From positions 1 to 6,402 of the forward strand of contig JACPVY010000453.1 of NCBI GenBank assembly GCA_016197345.1: a stretch of 6,402 nt of DNA, read 5' to 3'. The translations under genes and the position numbers were made by a program. The DNA comes from Burkholderiales bacterium. GTDB taxonomy: Bacteria > Pseudomonadota > Gammaproteobacteria > Burkholderiales > Burkholderiaceae_D. The notes below the pieces were generated by a model. The model was given only the letters and a program-made list of their open reading frames with translations, had not been told where the DNA came from and did not search any database. Below, piece after piece: positions 3,463 through 6,402 of this stretch (positions are counted from its first letter, which is position 1; each line of letters starts with the position of its first letter).

Positions 3463-6402
3463 ATGTGGAACATCGTCAGTTTTGAATTGCGTCAACGGCT
3501 GAAAATGCCCTCGACCCACATTTACTTCGCCATGTTTTTTTCCCTCGCGATGCTGTGGATCGCGGCGGCAGGCGGCGCTTTTCAAGGTGCTGTCATTAGC
3601 TTTGGTGATAAGGTCTTCATCAATTCCCCATTCGCTGTCTCGCAAACCATTTCCGTGCTTGGCTATCTTGGCGTGGTGATTGTTGCGGCCGTGATGGGCC
3701 GGGCAGTACAACAAGATTTTGAATACCGTATCCAAGATTTCTTTTTCGCCGCCCCCATCAATAAGCGGCAATATTTGCTAGGGCGATTTTTCGGTGCCTA
3801 TCTCACGCTGATCTATATTTTTTCTAGCATAGGCTTAGGGGCGTGGCTAGCGACCTATTTGCCAGCCGTCGAAGCTGAGCGTTTAGGGCCAAATCACTTG
3901 ATTTCGTATTTGTTGCCCTATCTGTTTAATACACTGCCCAATCTGATGATTTTTGGCATGATTTTCTTTACGCTCGCGGCACTCCCTCGCCGCATGCTGC
4001 CCGTGTATATCGCAAGCGTCGTGCTCTTGGTGGGCTATTTGGCGGCGCTTTCGTTTTCCAACGAGCCAGAATATCGCAATATTGCAGCTTGGTTAGATCC
4101 GTTTGGCTCGCGCGCCGTCAGCAAGTTAGTGGAATATTGGACGATTTTCGATAAAAATCACCTGCAAATCCCGCTCACTAGCGTATATCTTGCCAATCGC
4201 GTGCTGTGGCTCTCTATTGCCCTCGCGATTTTTGGACTCGGCTATTGGCGCTTTCAATTCGTCAGTAAAATCGATGGCAATCAATCGAGCAAAACTGCCG
4301 CCGCACCAGAAAAAACCGTGCGCAATAGTGTTAAAGTGGAACGCTATGCGCCTGACTTTACGCAAGCCAAGCCAATTCATTTGCTGTGGCCCATGATTCG
4401 CCTCAACCTGCGCGAAACCATCAAAAATATTTACTTTGCCGTCATCGTGCTAGCAGGCATTTTGTTTTTGTTAGCGATGTCGATGAGCATGCATCGCATG
4501 TTTGGCACCAACACTTTCCCGGTCACCTATGCCGTGATTGATATGCTATCGGGTGGGTTTTCACTCATCATGCTCATCATCACCACTTTTTATGCAGGCG
4601 AATTGGTCTGGCGTGAACGTGAACATGGCATCGCCCAAATGCACGATGCTTTACCAATTCCGTCTTGGTTGTACTTCTTGCCTAAATTATTTGCCCTGAT
4701 TGCGGTGCAAGGAATCTTGCTGTTGATGACCATCATCTTCGGCATTTTTTTGCAAATGAGCAAAGGCTACTTCCATTTCGAACTAGGCCAATACTTGATT
4801 TCCATCATCATCATAGATTGGCCAACCTATATGCTGTTGGCCGTGTTAGCGATGACGCTGCAAGTGCTGTTGAATCAAAAATACATTGCCTACTTCGCGA
4901 TGATTTTGTATTTCATCGCTTACATCTCCCGTCTCTTAATTGGCTTTGAGCATCCAATGATTTTGTTCGGCCAAATTCCGCCCTTCGTTTATTCGGATAT
5001 GAATGGTTACGGCCATTATCTGGCGACGACGGTGATGTATTTAGTCTTTTGGGGTGGTGCCGCCTGGGTATTGGTGGCGACTTCCTTGATGTTTTGGTCG
5101 CGTGGCACCAATGATAATTGGGCAACCCGCAAGCAACTGGCAAGGCGCAGCTTAACGCCCGCACTGATGGGCAACTTAGCTGCTGGCGGTTTGATTTTCT
5201 GCAGTGCGGGCGCAATCTTGTTTTACAACACCAACATCGCCAACCACTATCGCTCTAGCTTTGAGCAGGGCGAATTGCAGGCAAGCTATGAACGCCGCTA
5301 CAAGCGTTTCGCTAATCGGCCCCAGCCGCGCATCACGGATGTCCGTTTTGCGCTTGATCTGCAACCTGAAAAGCGTAGCGCCCAATTAGAGGGACACTAC
5401 CAGCTCGTCAATCGCAGCAATCAAGCGATCCGCGAAATTTTCATCAAAGTGAATGAAGATTTGCATATTCAAAAGATGCCGCAAATTGGCTACCAAGAGC
5501 ACGCCGAAATATCAGAAGAACGTGACCGCAAAAAGCACGGACTCGCACCGAAAGAGCGTAAATTGGGACGCGACAACCCGCTCGGCCTAGCCAACAATTA
5601 CATCAGCAACGATGCCGATTGGATCAGCTTTGACGCCACCGTTTCTACCAGCCCAGACCAAATCGCGCTAGCACCTGGCTATCTGGCGAAAGAGTGGCAA
5701 GCGAATGGTCGCCGCTATTTCCATTACACGATGGATAGGCCAATTTTGAATTTCTTTGCGGTGCAATCGGCACGCTATGAAGTCAAAAAAGATAGCTGGA
5801 ATGGCTTGCCGCTAGAAATCTATTATCAAAAGGGACATGAATACAATCTCGGCCGCATGATGGACGGCATGAAGGCATCGTTGTCGTACTACACCAAAAA
5901 CTTTGGCCCTTACCAGCACAAACAGGTGCGTATCGTGGAATTCCCACGCTATGCCTCGTTTGCGCAATCCTTCCCGAATACAATTCCGTTTTCAGAGAGC
6001 ATAGGTTTTATTGCCAAGGTCGATGATAAAGATCCGAAAGATATCGACTATCCATTTTATGTCACCGCGCATGAAGTCGCGCATCAATGGTGGGCGCATC
6101 AAGTCATCGCTGGCAACACGCGCGGTGCAACGGTGCTCAGTGAAACGCTATCGCAATATTCCGCGCTGATGGTGATGAAGCAACGCTATGGCGAAGGCAA
6201 AATGCGGCGCTTTTTAAGCTATGAGCTAGATCGCTATTTAATGGGGCGCGCGCTGGAAAATCGCAAGGAATTGCCACTGGCGCAAAATGAAGATCAAGGC
6301 TATATCCACTATCGCAAAGGCTCGCTGGTGATGTATGCACTGCAAGACATGATAGGCGAAGATAAGGTCAATAGCGCGCTGCAAGAAGTCATCAAAAAAT
6401 AC
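3463..6402 (+). CDS. ABC-2-type permease fused to M1-family zinc metallopeptidase (C-terminus beyond window)
   Basis: 980 codons are open to the right edge with no stop; I recall relatives of about 1,200 residues. Residues 1-262 hold about six membrane segments (near 20-38, 58-79, 105-128, 151-173, 178-197, 247-262). After a cytoplasmic linker (265-305), a second set follows (near 323-340, 358-378, 409-431, 453-471, 474-493, 520-545), with GELVWRERE at 379-387, and then a further anchor at 568-588. The rest should be periplasmic: a beta-rich M1 N-terminal region (from about 620), then the catalytic domain with HEVAHQWW (His870, Glu871, His874), third zinc ligand Glu894 in LSETL, and Tyr950 in HYRKG as candidate catalytic Tyr. 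TIPFSES (840-846) replaces the GAMEN motif, with Glu845 at about the right distance. GGAG at 3452-3455, inside the ATPase gene, suggests translational coupling. The substrate is unknown; peptide export or cleavage linked to transport is inference. Confidence 0.92.
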   Translation, partial: MWNIVSFELRQRLKMPSTHIYFAMFFSLAMLWIAAAGGAFQGAVISFGDKVFINSPFAVSQTISVLGYLGVVIVAAVMGRAVQQDFEYRIQDFFFAAPINKRQYLLGRFFGAYLTLIYIFSSIGLGAWLATYLPAVEAERLGPNHLISYLLPYLFNTLPNLMIFGMIFFTLAALPRRMLPVYIASVVLLVGYLAALSFSNEPEYRNIAAWLDPFGSRAVSKLVEYWTIFDKNHLQIPLTSVYLANRVLWLSIALAIFGLGYWRFQFVSKIDGNQSSKTAAAPEKTVRNSVKVERYAPDFTQAKPIHLLWPMIRLNLRETIKNIYFAVIVLAGILFLLAMSMSMHRMFGTNTFPVTYAVIDMLSGGFSLIMLIITTFYAGELVWREREHGIAQMHDALPIPSWLYFLPKLFALIAVQGILLLMTIIFGIFLQMSKGYFHFELGQYLISIIIIDWPTYMLLAVLAMTLQVLLNQKYIAYFAMILYFIAYISRLLIGFEHPMILFGQIPPFVYSDMNGYGHYLATTVMYLVFWGGAAWVLVATSLMFWSRGTNDNWATRKQLARRSLTPALMGNLAAGGLIFCSAGAILFYNTNIANHYRSSFEQGELQASYERRYKRFANRPQPRITDVRFALDLQPEKRSAQLEGHYQLVNRSNQAIREIFIKVNEDLHIQKMPQIGYQEHAEISEERDRKKHGLAPKERKLGRDNPLGLANNYISNDADWISFDATVSTSPDQIALAPGYLAKEWQANGRRYFHYTMDRPILNFFAVQSARYEVKKDSWNGLPLEIYYQKGHEYNLGRMMDGMKASLSYYTKNFGPYQHKQVRIVEFPRYASFAQSFPNTIPFSESIGFIAKVDDKDPKDIDYPFYVTAHEVAHQWWAHQVIAGNTRGATVLSETLSQYSALMVMKQRYGEGKMRRFLSYELDRYLMGRALENRKELPLAQNEDQGYIHYRKGSLVMYALQDMIGEDKVNSALQEVIKKY

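Noticed and set aside
4126..5385. Minus- and plus-strand frames of 61-100 codons inside the permease-peptidase gene
   Set aside because: They are shadows of one continuous 980-codon frame with membrane segments and a zinc peptidase motif.

Overview
The window looks like a chromosomal segment of a Gram-negative proteobacterium. A betaproteobacterium of the Oxalobacteraceae/Undibacterium kind is my best guess, made from memory of protein style: the form of the ketopantoate reductase, the lectin-like secreted protein and the fused permease-peptidase. No rRNA or marker gene confirms it. I see no transposase, integrase, CRISPR array, tRNA or rRNA.

Layout from left to right. (1) Positions 1-356, minus strand: N-terminal 118 codons of a PaiB-type FMN-binding regulator, cut by the window edge. 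(2) 357-601: AT-rich divergent intergenic region with a short ATTGC repeat. (3) 602-1161, plus strand: a secreted C-type-lectin-like gene that looks broken. One missing A in a poly-A run splits its signal peptide, and its C-terminal end runs into a terminator hairpin. (4) 1023-1056: a perfect 13-bp hairpin with A and T tracts, a bidirectional terminator between convergent genes. (5) 1082-2074, minus strand: an intact 2-dehydropantoate 2-reductase family (PanE/ApbA) protein. (6) 2075-2707: a long intergenic stretch with several dyads, an 83-bp inverted-repeat element, and an overlapping 42-codon ORF with a plausible ribosome site. (7) 2708-3460 and 3463-6402, plus strand: a two-gene operon encoding an ABC ATPase and a very large protein fusing an ABC-2-type permease to an M1-family zinc metallopeptidase. 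The second gene is cut by the right window edge and has no stop codon in the window.

The most interesting part is the operon. The second protein carries two ABC-2-like membrane halves, then an extra membrane anchor, then a gluzincin domain with HEVAHQWW and a downstream Glu, so transport and peptidase activity are physically joined. The partner ATPase keeps Walker A, Q-loop, Walker B, D-loop and H-switch. However, only 32 residues separate its Q-loop Gln from its Walker B Asp, and no LSGGQ-like signature is present. About 45 residues, the helical subdomain with the signature, appear to have been lost in frame. If the sequence is right, the ATPase could not form normal sandwiched ATP sites. 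The system would then be inactivated, repurposed, or supplied by another ATPase.

Two of the four substantial genes therefore carry apparent lesions (lectin frameshift and ATPase deletion). These should be checked against raw reads before biological interpretation.
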